Shown: positions 1 through 10,382, counted from the first letter of the stretch. The stretch: DNA of 64,000 nucleotides from Azorinus chamasolen (GCA_963576725.1 OY755244.1:31190006-31254005); one strand, 5' to 3'. Notes: generated by a model from the letters alone, not told the origin. A program made the numbers and translations.

Positions 1-59
1 AATATAATGAATATTTATACAATACTCATGAGTACAATACTCATGAGGTAAAGGGTTAA
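1..59 (+). mobile_element. Family A TTAA MITE, 3' end only
   Basis: The window opens inside a copy. The remaining end reads AGGTAAAGGGTTAA, the closing terminus of family A, with its TTAA at 56-59. The hairpin core lies off the left edge. Confidence 0.6.
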
Positions 60-888
60 GGAAGGCTGTAGCTTAACGCAGTAGTAAAGTTATGTAGATA
101 GTTATGCAGAGAGTTTGGAAAAGAGGCTTCCTGCAATACTTTCACCTGCATTAGCAGTAATTGTCGTTAACTAATGGCCTATTTTTGGAGTTCTTTGAAA
201 AAAGATTGGACTCAGATGAGCCGCCAAATAAGCAGACACTGTCTTTGAAAAGAAATGGAAGGTGAAATGCGTTTTGAAAAGTAAATAGGAGACAATGTTT
301 ATGTATTTGAAACTTTAAAGAAACTGAAGAATATTTCACTTTGAAATCTGACGTAGACGTTTATCTCAGCAGTCGAAATTTAAATTTGACGATGAAATAA
401 ATAAAATCACTCACTTTTTTCGGTTGTTATTTTCCCTCTTGTAGGTTTCAGATGTGATGCTTGAACACTTGTCAAGTAAATTGAAGATTTTTTCTAACAG
501 GCTCGGTTCGTTTTTTACATTTTTTACCTACACGTATGTCAAGAAAACAAACAACAAAAAACTAACTTTACTCCCCGTATTGTAAGAAGGACACCATACA
601 TGTAAATCATATTAATAGGTCACGTTCAAGGAAAAACACATGAAGTGTATTTGTAATTTAATGAGCTAAATTTTAATAACTGTCGTCTACTAAAAGTATC
701 GTCTCGGAGTTGCTTATTTTGCCAGTTTCTCAATACTTATTGAAGAGCTCAGGCCGGTTATTAAGCAAAATGAGTCTCAGAACAGACACCAGGTTTCGCG
801 TGTTGATCTAGATCAAAACCATTTACATATTTACCACTAAATTTAGTGGGACATGCTAACCCTTTGGCTGCCATTTATATGACATTTG

Positions 889-972
889 CAAACAGCTTGG
901 ATCCAAATGAGACACCGAGTAACTCGACGTCTCATCACCGAGTAACTCGACGTCTTATCTGGATCCAAAGTA
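889..972. repeat. Family H palindrome
   Basis: Outer arms CAAACAGCTTGGATCC and the degenerate GGATCCAAAG flank an inner GAGTAACTCG stem. Here the inner unit is duplicated (CACCGAGTAACTCGACGTCT occurs twice in part), unlike the copies at 6749 and 7947. Confidence 0.6.
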
Positions 973-1187
973 TATTTTCATGTTTTGAAACAAAATGGAT
1001 AGAAACTTTAACGATGAAAGTCAAATCAGACGACACATTTAGCAGACAACAATACCTCGCAGAGAACCTGTTAAGTGTTCACGCTTTGCATGCTAGGTAA
1101 TTGTTGTCTGCAAAAGCTGTCGTCTGCCATAACTCTCAAAATGTATTGTTCTTCCTGTCTTCTTTCAAACATACAAGCAGAGTGTTA

Positions 1188-1245
1188 AACAGTTTGGATC
1201 CTATAGTGGGATTTAATCGGCGTCTCATCAGGATCCAAACTGTTT
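1188..1245. repeat. Family H palindrome
   Basis: Arms AAACAGTTTGGATCC and GGATCCAAACTGTTT enclose a degenerate loop containing GGCGTCTCATC. No target-site duplication was recognised. Confidence 0.6.
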
Positions 1246-1688
1246 GCATAGGTAATCACAAATTCGATGCTAGTGTGCAAAGAACCTAATAAATTTAATG
1301 AATTAGGTTCTATGTAATTAACATGCGTGATAAAAATAAAGAAACAAAGAAGAAAACATCTCTATGTCGCTGTCTGTTAAACTTGTCTTCGCTTTTCTTA
1401 AAAAAACATCGGTCGGTTTCAGATATTTTGGATCTCGGTGTAACGCCGGTTTAATCGGGGGACATACTGTTTCTCATTACTAATGCACACATATGAACGC
1501 AATCGTAAATGCACGCACTAAATCGGTTATTAACCAGGCCGCGTGGCCTGTTGTTGTTGGGTTGTGTTATATTCGTTGTTGAGTCGCTCTTTCGCTTTAT
1601 TTTTATATGACTTGGTTATTCTATTTGTCAGGTGTTGGGGTTTTGTTTTTTTATTTGTCTAGCAAATCTAAACATTGGTTCTGAACAT

Positions 1689-1919
1689 TTAACCCTTTCC
1701 TCCATGAATATTCATGTAAGAAATAATTAGATTCATTTGTTATAATAGCACATGGACACAAGAATATCAGGCGTGGCAGAAACTGTAGAATCATATCTAT
1801 ATAATCTCATAAGCAAACAGAGCAGACCCTGATCAGACGGCTCTTATAGGAGTCGTCTGATCTGAGTCTACTCTGTTTGCAAAGGCGTAGAAAGGTGTAT
1901 TTATGGAGTAAAGGGTTAA
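1689..1919 (+). mobile_element. Family A TTAA MITE, complete
   Basis: TTAA at 1689-1692 and 1916-1919. The inner ends are CCCTTTCCTCCATG and GGAGTAAAGGG. The left half has ATGAATATTCATG. The core hairpin (around 1820-1885) reads AGCAGACCCTGATCAGACGG and then its near-complement TCTGATCTGAGTCTACTCT. The size is 231 bp, and it is present only in copy 1 of the duplicated block. Confidence 0.85.
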
Positions 1920-2050
1920 TTTACCAGCGGTAACTTAACTTCCTTAACTTTTTCCACGCTAAGAAGATTTTCGTTTGCAATAGTTGCCGTCTGCTTCAAT
2001 TCTTAAAATAACATTTCTCTTATTTCTTTGAAAAAATATGGTCAAAGTGT

Positions 2051-2106
2051 CAAATAGTTTGGATCCTGCAATATGCGGCGTCTCATCTGAATCCAGAATG
2101 TTTGCA
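2051..2106. repeat. Family H palindrome
   Basis: CAAATAGTTTGGATCC on the left and a degenerate complement ATCCAGAATGTTTG on the right enclose GGCGTCTCATC. It is the equivalent of the copy at 7311-7374. Confidence 0.55.
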
Positions 2107-2239
2107 TACGGTTTCCCCGCTGGCATACAAAGTTTAAAAGTCCGTGCCGTTTGCATGAAAGGTAAATCGTTACAGCTTAGCATTTAGTGTGTAATTGTCG
2201 ACTGCACTATTTGTCATTTGTTTCAAATGTATGAATATA

Positions 2240-2406
2240 GATTGGATTAATGTTTATAATGGCACATGGACACGCGAACTTTTAGCCATAGCATAAACTG
2301 TAGAATCATATCTATAAACAGAACAAACCTGACCAGATGGTTCATACAGGAGCCGTCTAATCTAGGTCTACCATGTTCGCAAAGATGCGGGTGTTTGTAA
2401 AGGGTT
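2240..2406 (+). mobile_element. Family A TTAA MITE, degraded
   Basis: TTTATAATGGCACATGGACAC, the subterminal motif of family A, is followed by a decayed core (ACCTGACCAGATGG with AGGAGCCGTCTAATC). The 3' end reads GTAAAGGGTTCAGG, so the terminal TTAA is lost. No clear left end. Confidence 0.6.
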
Positions 2407-2563
2407 CAGGCAGGTAGAAGCTTAATTCAGGATGAAAGTCGTGCAGAAAGCTCCTCTAGTAGTCACCTGTCTAAAAGTTCTCATTTAGTCTTTACTAAAA
2501 ATCCGAAATAATGAGGTTTTTCTGTATTTCCTGAAGAAATACATGTGTCTCTTCAAATGAATA

Positions 2564-2763
2564 CAGTTAAATCCCTCTTAACCGCAATTCTAGTAGAGAA
2601 GAATTTACATACGTTTAGGCAGGTGGCTACTGAATGCAGGGTGAAATGCACAAAGCTCCTAGAGAAGCTTTCTTTGTGACTTTCATCCTGCACAAAGCTT
2701 CCACCTGTCTCCAAGACCGATATCTATACTAAATTCAACGTCCGGTTTAGAGGGATTTTACTG
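2564..2763. mobile_element. Family F pogo/mariner-type MITE
   Basis: Flanked by TA at 2562-2563 and 2764-2765. The terminus CAGTTAAATCCCTCT pairs with AGAGGGATTTTACTG at the right. The internal arms contain ATGCAGGGTGAAA and CTTTCATCCTGCA around AAAGCTCCTAGAGAAGCTTT. Confidence 0.7.
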
Positions 2764-3067
2764 TAGTTGTAAAAGTTATGACCGAGTCTCCTCAGCCTAA
2801 CAGTTTGTATCCTTATGTGGGGCTGAGTTACACGGCGTCTTATCGATGTTTCTCGGCGTCTTATTTTGATCCTAGCTGTCAGTTCGCACTAAGCATGCTA
2901 ACAGTTAACCCGTTACTATGGAGACGCCTTTTTAACACATTAACAAAAAGAGTAGACCCAAAATTCGACTGCTTCCTCAGGAGCCGTCTCGTCCGGGTCT
3001 GTCCTGTTTCGGACATTCTGTCAATAGTTTGCCGAAACACCTTGAGTAAAAATACACCAGGCCCCGA

Positions 3068-3206
3068 GGTTATAAAGCTTTTTGCTTGAGTCTGAGATCA
3101 TTCTCAAGCATCTGATTGGTCAGATTCTGAGCTAGCTCAGAATCTGACCAATCAGATACTTGAGAATGATCTCAGACTCAGACTCAGACTCAGAAGTGTT
3201 ATAACC
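3068..3206. repeat. Family G long palindrome
   Basis: Near-perfect inverted repeat centred at 3133/3134 on GAGCTAGCTC. Each arm carries CTGATTGGTCAGATTCTGA and CATTCTCAAG. The right arm has an expanded GACTCA tract. The outer ends read TTATAAAGCTT and AGTGTTATAACC. Relatives lie at 56900-57085 and, partially, at 31475-31560. Confidence 0.75.
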
Positions 3207-3324
3207 TTGGACCCTGATCTAAAATTCCAGGTTGCATTATTTTTGCTTCGCGGGGTAAAGGTTAATAGAGTCACGTGAGTTGCTATTGTGTCTTCAACAT
3301 TCCTTCATTTTATCCTGTCTCTTA

Positions 3325-3405
3325 AATGCGAGGCAAATGTTATGCAAAAAGCTCCCATTGGAGCTTTCCGAATAACTTTTGTTCTACATTAAGCAACAGT
3401 GTGTG
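3325..3405. mobile_element. Family F core fragment
   Basis: Hairpin TTATGCAAAAAGCTCC paired with GGAGCTTTCCGAATAAC, plus CTACATTAAGC. The terminal CAGTAAAACC ends are missing. Confidence 0.45.
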
Positions 3406-3856
3406 TGTTTAAAGACAACCATCTTTTCGCTTTAGAAACGACCTTCTGTAATTGTTTGTGCAAGGCAAGAAGAATTCTGTATCATATGATGTAGATCAGA
3501 CTACCAGGTTTCTCATGTAAACACTAAAACATCAGATACGTTTCTACATATTTATTAGAAATATATTGCACGCTTATTGCACGATCTGACATAAAATAAC
3601 ATCCTTCATACAAACAATCAAATGTATACGTAAAACTCAAATATAAGTACAAACTGAGGCTTACAAAAATCTTAAATTATGCAAATAACCATGCCGTTAT
3701 AAAAGGTCATGTCTGAGGATTGCAACACTTAATTACATTTACAACCTTAGATAAATGGATATCAAGATATCTGAGATAGATAGATACCTTAAAAAGATAT
3801 CTTAGATAAATAGATACCAATGCATATATTAAATCTTAACCGATACCATAGTTAGG

Positions 3857-3945
3857 CCTTTTAACGCCTTTGAAAACAGGGTAGACCCATATCAGACGGC
3901 TCATGTAGGATCCGTCTGATCAGGGTCTGCTCTGTTTGCTTATGA
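3857..3945 (-). mobile_element. Family A MITE, core fragment
   Basis: The core hairpin GGGTAGACCCATATCAGACGG and TCTGATCAGGGTCTGCTCTG is intact, with the left terminus decayed to TTTTAACGCCTTTG. The region 3207-3856 before it shows no gene. Confidence 0.6.
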
Positions 3946-4172
3946 AATTATATGAGTCTATTCTATACTATTGTTCATAAGCAATGTATTCACATCGTTT
4001 TACATACATGTATAATACTATGAGAAAATCATTTTACAAAAAAAACACATGTATTATCATTCATATTATATGGAATCTACATGCATATTCACTATATAAA
4101 CGTTAATAGACGTCATAGCCAATGTTAAAGCATTAAAGCCGTGGCATCTAACACTGGCCTCAAAGTAACAGT

Positions 4173-4178
4173 TTTATT
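4173..4178 (-). terminator. Candidate poly(A) signal for the cationic peptide gene
   Basis: AATAAA on the - strand, about 115 nt after the stop codon of the 4293-4583 gene. A second AATAAA (4260-4265) lies 28-33 nt after the stop. Either could be used. Confidence 0.4.
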
Positions 4179-4292
4179 CACCTAATCATTAATTAATTCC
4201 TGAGTGTCACTTCTACTTCATCATAAGTGAAAGCCGAGTCCATTGTCTCGAATTTTAAGTTTATTCGGCGTATGTGTGTCTCTCGGTCATGT

Positions 4293-4583
4293 TCAACCAA
4301 AAATTCCCTTGAAGAAATTGCCAACTTTTTTGCCCGCTGATTTAACCTCTTTGACAGCATCTTTAGCCACGTCTCCTGTCTTCTTTACAGCTTTAGATGC
4401 GCCTTTTGCAACATCAGAGACAACATTCTTGATTTTAACTCCAGTTGACTTGGGATTTTTTATAATATTAACGATAGGTTTGGAACCTGCTTTGGCAACC
4501 TTCTTAAAGAAACCCCAACTTTCTGCTTGATCAATGGCCAGAAGTGTCACCAAGAATAGGACAACCAGGAATTTTGCCTTCAT
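4293..4583 (-). CDS. Secreted cationic amphipathic peptide, antimicrobial-like
   Basis: The gene encodes 96 residues. Residues 1-22 form a clear signal peptide (MKAKFLVVLFLVTLLAIDQA, then ES), with cleavage predicted before W23. The mature 74 residues contain 18 Lys, 3 Asp, 1 Glu, no Arg and no Cys, a net charge near +14. The N-terminus WGFFKKVAKAGSKPIVNIIK has the Trp, paired Phe/Lys and Lys-Gly spacing seen in cecropin- and moricin-like linear peptides. The middle (VAKGASKAVKK, VAKDAVKEVK) is an amphipathic helix repeat, and the C-terminus is GNFFKGIFG. A pyrimidine tract ending TTTTTCAG directly precedes the ATG, so a 5' UTR intron probably ends exactly at the start codon. A membrane-active defence role is inferred; no known family is recognised. 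LEA-like or apolipoprotein-like helices are alternatives. The gene lies between the two copies of the 2 kb duplicated block. Confidence 0.7.
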   Translation of the reverse strand: MKAKFLVVLFLVTLLAIDQAESWGFFKKVAKAGSKPIVNIIKNPKSTGVKIKNVVSDVAKGASKAVKKTGDVAKDAVKEVKSAGKKVGNFFKGIFG

Positions 4584-4667
4584 CTGAAAAAGTAAATATG
4601 AAAAACTATAAGTAAATGCTACATAGGTAACTTGACATCTACCCCCTCCTTATACAATAGAGCCTAC

Positions 4668-5008
4668 CAACCCTTTATGTCATGAATACCGTACTCGGGT
4701 CAGAAATAATGACATCATAGATATTAACTAGCTGGATTTTCTAATAACATATTAGCACATGAAAAAAAACCACTTAATATTGCCTATATAAAGATCAGGA
4801 CCATAAGCAAACGGGACAGACTCTGATCAGATGCCATACAACAAAAAATATTGTGTCCCTGGTAAAAACTAAGTATCAGACCCATATTGTTCCATAAGCA
4901 AACAATGCAGGCCGTGATCACGTGGCTCCTATAGGAGCCGTCTCGTCTGGGTCTACTCTGTTTGGTAAGGCGTTAATTAATATGCGTAGCTACGTAGTAA
5001 GGGGTTAA
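4668..5008 (+). mobile_element. Family A MITE, compound or rearranged
   Basis: The left end AACCCTTTATGTCATGAATAC has no intact TTAA. Two core starts are present (CATAAGCAAACGGGACAGAC and CATAAGCAAACAATGCAGG). The second hairpin is complete (GTGGCTCCTATAGGAGCC). The right end GTAAGGGGTTAA closes at 5005-5008. Confidence 0.6.
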
Positions 5009-5442
5009 GTATTTCAGTGGCTCCTATTATTTCTGCAAAACGTGTCGTTTACTTGTAGGTGTCATCTGATCTGGTTCTGCTCTGTTTCCTTATATATAAA
5101 TATAGACCTAACCGTACAGTTTCCGCCATGGTCAAACGTTGTTTGTGTTCATGTGACATTATATAAAACAATAATCTAATTAATATTCATGATACCATTA
5201 TTTCTTACATATATTCCTGGCATATCCATATTAACTAAAATCAATATATCAACACAGATCAGACGGTTCCCTTGGTGGCCGATGTTTGATCACGAACTGC
5301 TCTGTTTGCTGATGGAATACTATACGAGTCTACAGTTCCTGTCATGGTAAACGACCCCTTGTCCATAATGACATTATAAAAATATAAGTAATATTCACGC
5401 ACCCATTATTTCTTTATGAATATTCATCAGGTAAAGGGTTAA
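5009..5442 (-). mobile_element. Two overlapping family A fragments
   Basis: A first partial copy (5009-5230) shows ATCTGATCTGGTTCTGCTCT and TAATATTCATGATACC. A second (about 5239-5442) has CAGATCAGACGG, a damaged loop, and the terminus CATCAGGTAAAGGGTTAA with TTAA at 5439-5442. Confidence 0.6.
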
Positions 5443-5875
5443 GGAATGCGGTAGCTTAATGCAGTACGAACGCTTAATGCAGAAGGTTTCGAAAGTGGCT
5501 TTCTGCATTACTTTCACCTGCATAAAGCAGAAATTATCATGAACACCTTTCGACACTAATGACCAATGTGTGGAGATGTTTGAAACCTATATGGATTCAG
5601 GTGAGAAGACCAATACCTCAGTTGATCCAACATCTCTGACACCAGGCAGTGTTGTTAAAAAATAATTGGAAGGTGATTTGCAATTTGAAAGTTAGCCCGG
5701 TTTCTCAGCAAGACTAATCAAGACTAATTGAAATTACATGTAGAGTAGAACCTGTCATTCATTTTTTGAACATAGGAGTGTTAAAAGGTAGGTGGTTCCG
5801 AAAGGAACTTACTGTATTACTTTTGACCTGCATTAAGCTACCACATTCCTTACAAACCCATATTTAGATACATTT

Positions 5876-6097
5876 TTAACCCTTTCCCTCATACAAACGT
5901 GTTTTCACGCATTTGCAAACAGAGTAGACCCAGATCAGGGTCTGCTCTGTTTGCTAAAAGAATTTGATAGATCTGCTTCTTTACTTTCTAAAATGTCTAC
6001 AATGCTCAACCTTCCAGATTTCTTTATAACTATTTTGTTAATGAATATTCAGTAGGTATTGCAATGTGGCCTAAATACAGAACAGGGAAAGGGTTAA
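5876..6097 (-). mobile_element. Family B TTAA MITE
   Basis: TTAA at 5876-5879 and 6094-6097. The ends are CCCTTTCCCTCATA and ACAGGGAAAGGG. The core is shortened, because the loop-side GGCTCC palindrome is deleted (AGATCAGGGTCTGC is directly joined). The subterminal TACCTACTGAATATTC motif distinguishes B from A. Confidence 0.8.
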
Positions 6098-6748
6098 TGG
6101 CCGCTTAAGACAGGTTCTGCTGTATAAAGAAACTGAAGAATAAATCATTTCACTTTGAAATCTGACGCAGACATTAATCTCAACAGGCGAAATTTAAATT
6201 TGACAACGAAATGATTAATATAAATAAAATCACTCACCTTTTTCAGTCGTTATATATTTCCCTCTCGTATGTTTCAGATGTGGTGTTTGAACACTCGTCG
6301 AGTATATTGAAGTTTTTCTAGCGGCTCGGTTCATTTTATACAATGTTCTACCTACATGCATGTCCAGAGAATAAACAATAACAAAACAAAACTGACGTCA
6401 CTCCTCATTTTGTAAACAGTACATCATACATGTAAATCATGTTAATTAGGTCACGTGCTGAACGTAACCTACGTCATTTACGTTCAAAGAAAAAAACACA
6501 ACACACAGTATATTTAATAATAGGCTAATTTTTAGTTAATGTCGTCTGCTAAAATTATCGTCTCGCTGTTGCTTATTTTACGAGTCTCTCAATACTTATT
6601 GAAAAGCTCAGGCCGGTTATTAAGCAAAATGAGTCTCATAACAGACACCAGGTTTTCGCGTGTTGATCTAGATCAAAACCATTTACATATTTACCATTAA
6701 ATTTAGTGGGACATGCTAACCCTTTGGCTGCCATTTATATGACATTTG

Positions 6749-6813
6749 CAAACAGCTTGGATCCAAATGAGACACCGAGAAACTCAACATCTCATCTGTA
6801 TCAAACTTGTTTG
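6749..6813. repeat. Family H palindrome
   Basis: CAAACAGCTTGGATCC pairs with a decayed GTATCAAACTTGTTTG. This is the duplicate of the 889-972 copy but has only one inner unit. Confidence 0.5.
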
Positions 6814-7310
6814 AATAGTTTCATGTTTTGAAACTGTAACGACGAAAATGAAATCCGACGACATATTTTGCAGACAACAACAATAGCTCGCAGAGAACCT
6901 GTTAAGTGTTAGCTCCTTGCGTGCTAAATAATTGTCGTCTGCAAAAGCTGTCGTCTGCTATAATTCTAAAAATTAATTCAAATTCAATTAAAATAATAAA
7001 AATAAATCAATTTGAATTAATTAAAAATAAGTCATTAGCTGGTGCGTGTGGTCTGTGGTGGTTGGGCCAAGTTTGGTCTTGTGCTATTTTTACTGCTGCG
7101 TCGATAGTTCGCTTTAAAAAAAATCTATTTCTCGATTGTTGTTTTTTATTATTTTATTTGTCTATCGAATCTAATCATTTGGTATGAAAATTTAATTTGT
7201 CGTTAATTTAGATCTACTACATTTAGCTGTAACTTAACTTTGTTAACTTTTCCGTCCGCTTCAATTCTTAAAATATTCGTTGGCAAAAATATCGTCTAAA
7301 AATTAATGTC

Positions 7311-7374
7311 AAACAGGTTGGATCCTGATGAGACCCCGCATTATGTGACGTCTCATCTGGATCCAAACTGTTTG
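7311..7374. repeat. Family H palindrome
   Basis: AAACAGGTTGGATCC and GGATCCAAACTGTTTG arms surround TGATGAGACC and GACGTCTCATC inner arms. Confidence 0.6.
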
Positions 7375-7946
7375 CATATAGGTAATCATGGTTTCGCCGC
7401 TAGCATAGAGTTAAAAGACCGTGCCGTTTGCATGAAATGTACGTCGTTACAGCTTAACATTTAACATGTGAGTGTCGTCTGCACATTTTGTCATTTGTTT
7501 CAAATCTAACAGACGAGTTTTCTTTCTTCAATGTCTGCAAAATAAAGAGCAGAGTGCCAAACAGTTCAAGTTCTAGAGAAACCTTGACCTACTCGGCGTT
7601 TCATCTGGGTATAAACTGGTTGTTTCAAACTCATCCACTGTGCGCTAAGCGTTAATGTAAAAAATGACATAAATGAGGACCTGTATTATATCATGCTCTG
7701 TTTTCAGTGACCCGGTTACTAATGTATGGTAATCAGTGTGGTAAAAAATGTTAGTGACGTCAAACTGCTCGAAAAGCCCACATACTAACATGGACATTCT
7801 TAGAAACGATTTCCTCTTAATTGCACAAAAATTAAAGTCAGCAAAATACGTCATTTGCACTTTAACAGTGTTAGTGACCCTAAATCTATATTGTTTTGTG
7901 TGTTATTTGTTATTAGTGTTGCTTTTTGCAACTCGGCTCTCTTTTG

Positions 7947-8011
7947 CAAACAGATTGAATCCAGACGAGACACCGAGTAACTCGGCGTCTCACCAGGATC
8001 TAATCTGTTTG
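7947..8011. repeat. Family H palindrome, best inner stem
   Basis: The inner stem GAGACACCGAGTAACTCGG, followed by CGTCTC, is nearly self-complementary. Outer arms CAAACAGATTGAATCC and GGATCTAATCTGTTTG are present. Confidence 0.6.
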
Positions 8012-8347
8012 ACACTCGGTCAGTAGTTTCTCAAAAACTATCGAATCTGTTCAAAGTATTTATGGTCAGCGAAATGAATGAGTGAAACAAGTGTACTGTT
8101 TCTTTGTAAATAGTGTAGACCCAGATCAGACGGTTACTATGGGATCTACACTGAACATCCCGAGTCAAAGTCCTCTCGCACATTATACCATTCCAAACTG
8201 AATGGACTCTAAAACAATGATGGGTCATATCAAATTGAAAATACAGAATTCAAAGAGTTAGATTTTAGATGTCGTTTTGATCCCTGCAACTGCGTTGTCT
8301 CCTCAGTCTCTGATTTGCTGAAATGTTCACGGACTTCCGATTCGTTC

Positions 8348-8512
8348 AATCCTTTGAGCAAAGAGGCTATATATTGACCAATCCTTTGAGCAAAGAGGCT
8401 ATATTGACCAATCCTTTGAGGCTATATTGACCAATCCTTTGAGCAAAGAGGCTATATTGACCAATCTTTTGAGCAAAGAGACTATATTGACCAATCCTTT
8501 GACGGACTATTG
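8348..8512. repeat. Minisatellite, about 31-bp unit
   Basis: Five to six direct copies of a unit containing CCAATCCTTTGAGCAAAGAG and GCTATATTGA. One internal copy lacks the GCAAAGAG part, and the first has an extra TA. Confidence 0.85.
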
Positions 8513-8545
8513 ACCGAGTGTCAAACAGCTTGGTTCCTGGTAAGA

Positions 8546-8796
8546 TTAACCCTTCTCTTGCTGAATTTTAAAATACATTTCTCCTTCTTAACCCATGCCC
8601 TGTTGTATAATTACATATATATTCACTGTGTACACGTATTTCGCTGTGCAATGACTGCTGTGGAGTGCACCGGTTTGCATAATCAATTTGTAAATGGTGC
8701 AGACCCTGATGAGACAGCTCCTGCAGGAGCTGTCTCATCTGGGTCTTCACTATTTACAGGTAGGTATATTGACGTGAATAGCAAGCAAAGGGTTAA
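8546..8796 (+). mobile_element. Family C TTAA MITE, complete
   Basis: TTAA at 8546-8549 and 8793-8796, with ends CCCTTCTCTTGCTG and GCAAGCAAAGGG. The size is 251 bp. The core hairpin has GCAGACCCTGATGAGACAG and CTGTCTCATCTGGGTCTTC around GCTCCTGCAGGAGC. The left half TACATTTCTCCTTCTTAAC is diagnostic of C. Confidence 0.85.
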
Positions 8797-8908
8797 ATTG
8801 TGTTTGAACCATTGTAAAGTATCAGTATATACATGCAGTATATATGCCGAAATAAATAGATCTACATGTATCTATGTACCCAGCAATTTGCGTGCACAAG
8901 TTTCATCT

Positions 8909-9105
8909 TTTCCCTGTTGAACATTCATGTAAGAAATAATGACTTCATGGGTATTTATATAAGAAATAGGTCCGGATGACATAATGAATATTTTTTTGTA
9001 GATCTATTTGTAGAAAGTGTACAGTCAGGTCTGTTGTAATGTCAGAAACAAGCAGGGGAGGTCCGTCTGATCTGGGCATATTCTGTTTTGTAATTTAAGC
9101 GTGAA
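8909..9105 (+). mobile_element. Family A MITE, degraded
   Basis: CCCTGTTGAACATTCATGTAAG and GAAATAATGACTTCATG mark the left half; only one core arm survives (GGTCCGTCTGATCTGGGC). No TTAA ends. Confidence 0.5.
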
Positions 9106-9249
9106 AATGATAGATTGTGTTCGATGTGGGACAAACAACTAGACATTGGATCATTTCTTTCATATTTATTAAAATGTGCAAACTGAGTAGCCTGCGTAGC
9201 CCCAGATGAGCACTTGAAATCTATACTGTAGCCCTCTTCAGCATGCATG

Positions 9250-10079
9250 TTTTGGCCTTCTTAAATAATATAGGTGGGGTTAAATATAAGGATGCATAAT
9301 CAATGTTATCAAGCTTTACTAATGTTTTAACCCATTCATTTATCCAATAACACCAAATTGACACAGCATTTTTCATAACAGTTAAAATGTGATATTTACT
9401 AACATATTACGCAAAATGAATAATTTGTTACCTGAAAAATACGATTTTTTTCTTCTTTTTTTTGGGGGGGGGGGGGGGGGGGGGGGGCTCAAATTCAATG
9501 AAACCCCCCTCTCTAACAATATCTAGCAAAAAGAAATTGATCCAACTTAACAAAATTAATGTTGTATGTATGATTAATCAGAAAATAATAAAAAGGGCAT
9601 ATGTCACCATGCTTCTTTTGAAAATATAGGCCCCTTTATGTATATAATACAAGACTAAATGAGCAGTCAGATTGTGCAGCTTAATGTACAACATAATGAC
9701 TATAACTATAAGTCTATTACATGTAGTTATCATTTGCATAAGCCACACCAAAGTAAGTCACTTGATACCAAATGAACACTATTATTCACAAACAGTGACT
9801 CTAGAGAAAATCCAATTGAACCATCATTCTGCTCTTCGGCGACATAAAAAGTGCAGTAATTTCCCTATGAAATTTCAGATAATTTTCCACATCTAAAACG
9901 TTTATAGAACACAAACAAACTATACATTATTTCCAATAACAAATTCTATTCCTTCAAGTGTGGTTTTTCATGAGACTCATTTTAGATATTATTCCAATCT
10001 GTAGCCCAAACTGTTGGGATTGGAAACAAATCATAATCAGCTCCCGCAATAGGGACCGTATGGACGCGTATATACATAC
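9250..10079. other. No gene recognised; contains a 24-G run
   Basis: AT-rich sequence without recognisable coding exons, with an uninterrupted G run at 9464-9487 preceded by a T-rich tract. Open frames here lack conserved motifs. Confidence 0.5.
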
Positions 10080-10357
10080 CTTAAAAGAGTTCATGTTCTA
10101 TAAATATGTAATAGGCTACATAAGCCCCCCCCCCCCTCCCCAGATTAAACAAATTCCCCTCCACCGACCTATACCCATCCATGGTGTAGTTGACCATTGT
10201 ATAGGCCTATACATGACCAACCTGAATGGTATTTGTAAACATCATAAGACAAAAATATCAAAAAGGGGAATACCTCCACAAATATTTATGCTACAGTTAT
10301 GGTCATTGTGCATGACACTTTCTCTCATCATGCCTGCTCCATATGTGAAGTTTCAAA
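10080..10357 (-). repeat. Tandem-unit host repeat, distal part
   Basis: Contains AAAAAGGGGAATACCTCC and CATGACACTTTCTCTCATCATG, matching the units at 13011-13335. The homology breaks at TCAAA (10353-10357), where the retrotransposon remnant begins, and resumes at 13007. Confidence 0.6.
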
Positions 10358-10382
10358 GTAAAGTAAACCAACATACTGGAAT

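Larger units (their letters stand above)
48..2225. repeat. Duplicated block, copy 1 (partner at 5436-7510)
   Basis: Long stretches match 5436-7510 in the same order and orientation. Examples are 751-921 against 6608-6779 (nearly identical), 310-412 against 6119-6235, and 1920-2220 against 7200-7500. Copy 1 carries an A element at 1689-1919 that is absent from copy 2, and copy 2 carries a B element that is absent here. No coding region is recognised in the block. It contains several GGATCC-centred palindromes (family H). Confidence 0.8.
5436..7510. repeat. Duplicated block, copy 2
   Basis: Partner of 48-2225. Both copies share the rare AGGCCGGTTATTAAGCAAAA and GTGTTGATCTAGATCAAAAC segments and end with TGTCATTTGTTTCAAAT. 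The copies are clearly diverged by substitutions and independent MITE insertions, so the duplication is not recent. Confidence 0.8.

Noticed and set aside
4243..4530. A + strand frame of 95 codons
   Set aside because: It is the antisense shadow of the cationic peptide gene, which has the signal peptide and the splice acceptor.
8510..8920. 136-codon frame across the family C element
   Set aside because: It runs through the MITE palindrome, and similar frames recur at other C copies (32980-33174). It is a by-product of the repeat.
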